DNA of 7,702 bases from CAZUZD01 sp964624465 (GTDB taxonomy: Bacteria; Planctomycetota; Planctomycetia; Isosphaerales; Isosphaeraceae). Below, one piece after another: positions 7,559 to 7,702 of this stretch (positions within the stretch are counted from its first letter, which is position 1; each line of letters opens with the position of its first letter). The DNA lies in the NCBI GenBank assembly GCA_964624465.1, contig CAZUZD010000294.1, positions 1 to 7,702 of the forward strand. Reading direction: 5' to 3'. Under the pieces are notes generated by a model, which was not told the DNA's origin, did no database searches, and saw only the letters and a list, made by a program, of their open reading frames with translations. Both the position numbers and the translations under genes were made by a program.

Positions 7559-7702
7559 ATGACGCTGCCCCGCCGCCCCCGCCCGAGCCGGTCCGTGTCC
7601 CTCCTGACGGCCCTGGCGCTGCCGCTGGCGATCGGCCTGGCCGGGTCCGGCTGCACCGGCGCGTCGGACGCCGACCTGGGCGTGGTCGAGCTGGCCGCCG
7701 CC
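7559..7702 (+). CDS. Probable secreted lipoprotein, N-terminal part (cut by window)
   Basis: The first 48 codons of a gene that runs off the right edge. The product starts with a basic region (MTLPRRPRPSRS), followed by a hydrophobic stretch (residues 13-28, LLTALALPLAIGL) and AGSGC with Cys32. This is the layout of a lipoprotein signal peptide with cleavage before the cysteine. The -3 residue is glycine rather than leucine, so the lipobox is imperfect. The mature N terminus (CTGASDADLGVVELAAA) is too short to identify a family. The start is well supported by AGGAG upstream. The frame has the same GC-rich third positions as the other genes here. Confidence 0.75.
   Translation, partial: MTLPRRPRPSRSVSLLTALALPLAIGLAGSGCTGASDADLGVVELAAA

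Noticed and set aside
7116..7562. A 148-codon plus-strand open frame through the repeat spacer
   Set aside because: It begins inside the tandem repeat, has low-complexity content and ends at the lipoprotein start, so it is a by-product of repeats and GC bias.

Overview
The window is very GC-rich, with third codon positions almost always G or C. Its genes are separated by long, repeat- and hairpin-rich spacers, and few of them have Shine-Dalgarno sites. This fits a large-genome planctomycete of the Isosphaeraceae/Gemmataceae type. That placement is inferred from style and protein character, not from a marker gene.

Layout: (1) Positions 1-692 on the minus strand hold the first 230 codons of a dolichol-phosphate-mannose-synthase-like family 2 glycosyltransferase, cut by the window edge. 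(2) Positions 693-2170 have no confident gene. This stretch holds several strong hairpins (a possible structured RNA at about 950-1099, a near-perfect 43-nt hairpin at 1211-1253, others at 1555-1588 and 1756-1784), one plausible coding remnant (1270-1746, best at 1318-1554), a GNAT-like scrap (763-843, minus) and a lower-GC patch (about 1888-1966). (3) On the plus strand follow a purine/xanthine-uracil (NCS2/AzgA-like) permease (2171-4072), PTS enzyme I (4148-5914) and a 277-residue polytopic membrane protein of unknown function (6054-6887). (4) Positions 6888-7558 form a gene-free mosaic of REP-like palindromes, a 46-nt inverted repeat pair and a three-copy 32-nt tandem repeat. (5) At 7559 the first 48 codons of a probable secreted lipoprotein begin and run off the window.

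How the genes work together: the permease and enzyme I are co-directional with a 75-nt gap that is largely taken up by a 12-bp inverted repeat. They could be read together or be separated by that hairpin. Enzyme I has all its catalytic residues but no HPr or EII gene is visible nearby, so it may serve a regulatory or incomplete PTS. No defence system, mobile element with a transposase, CRISPR array, tRNA or rRNA was found. The most unusual material is in the two spacers, not in the genes.
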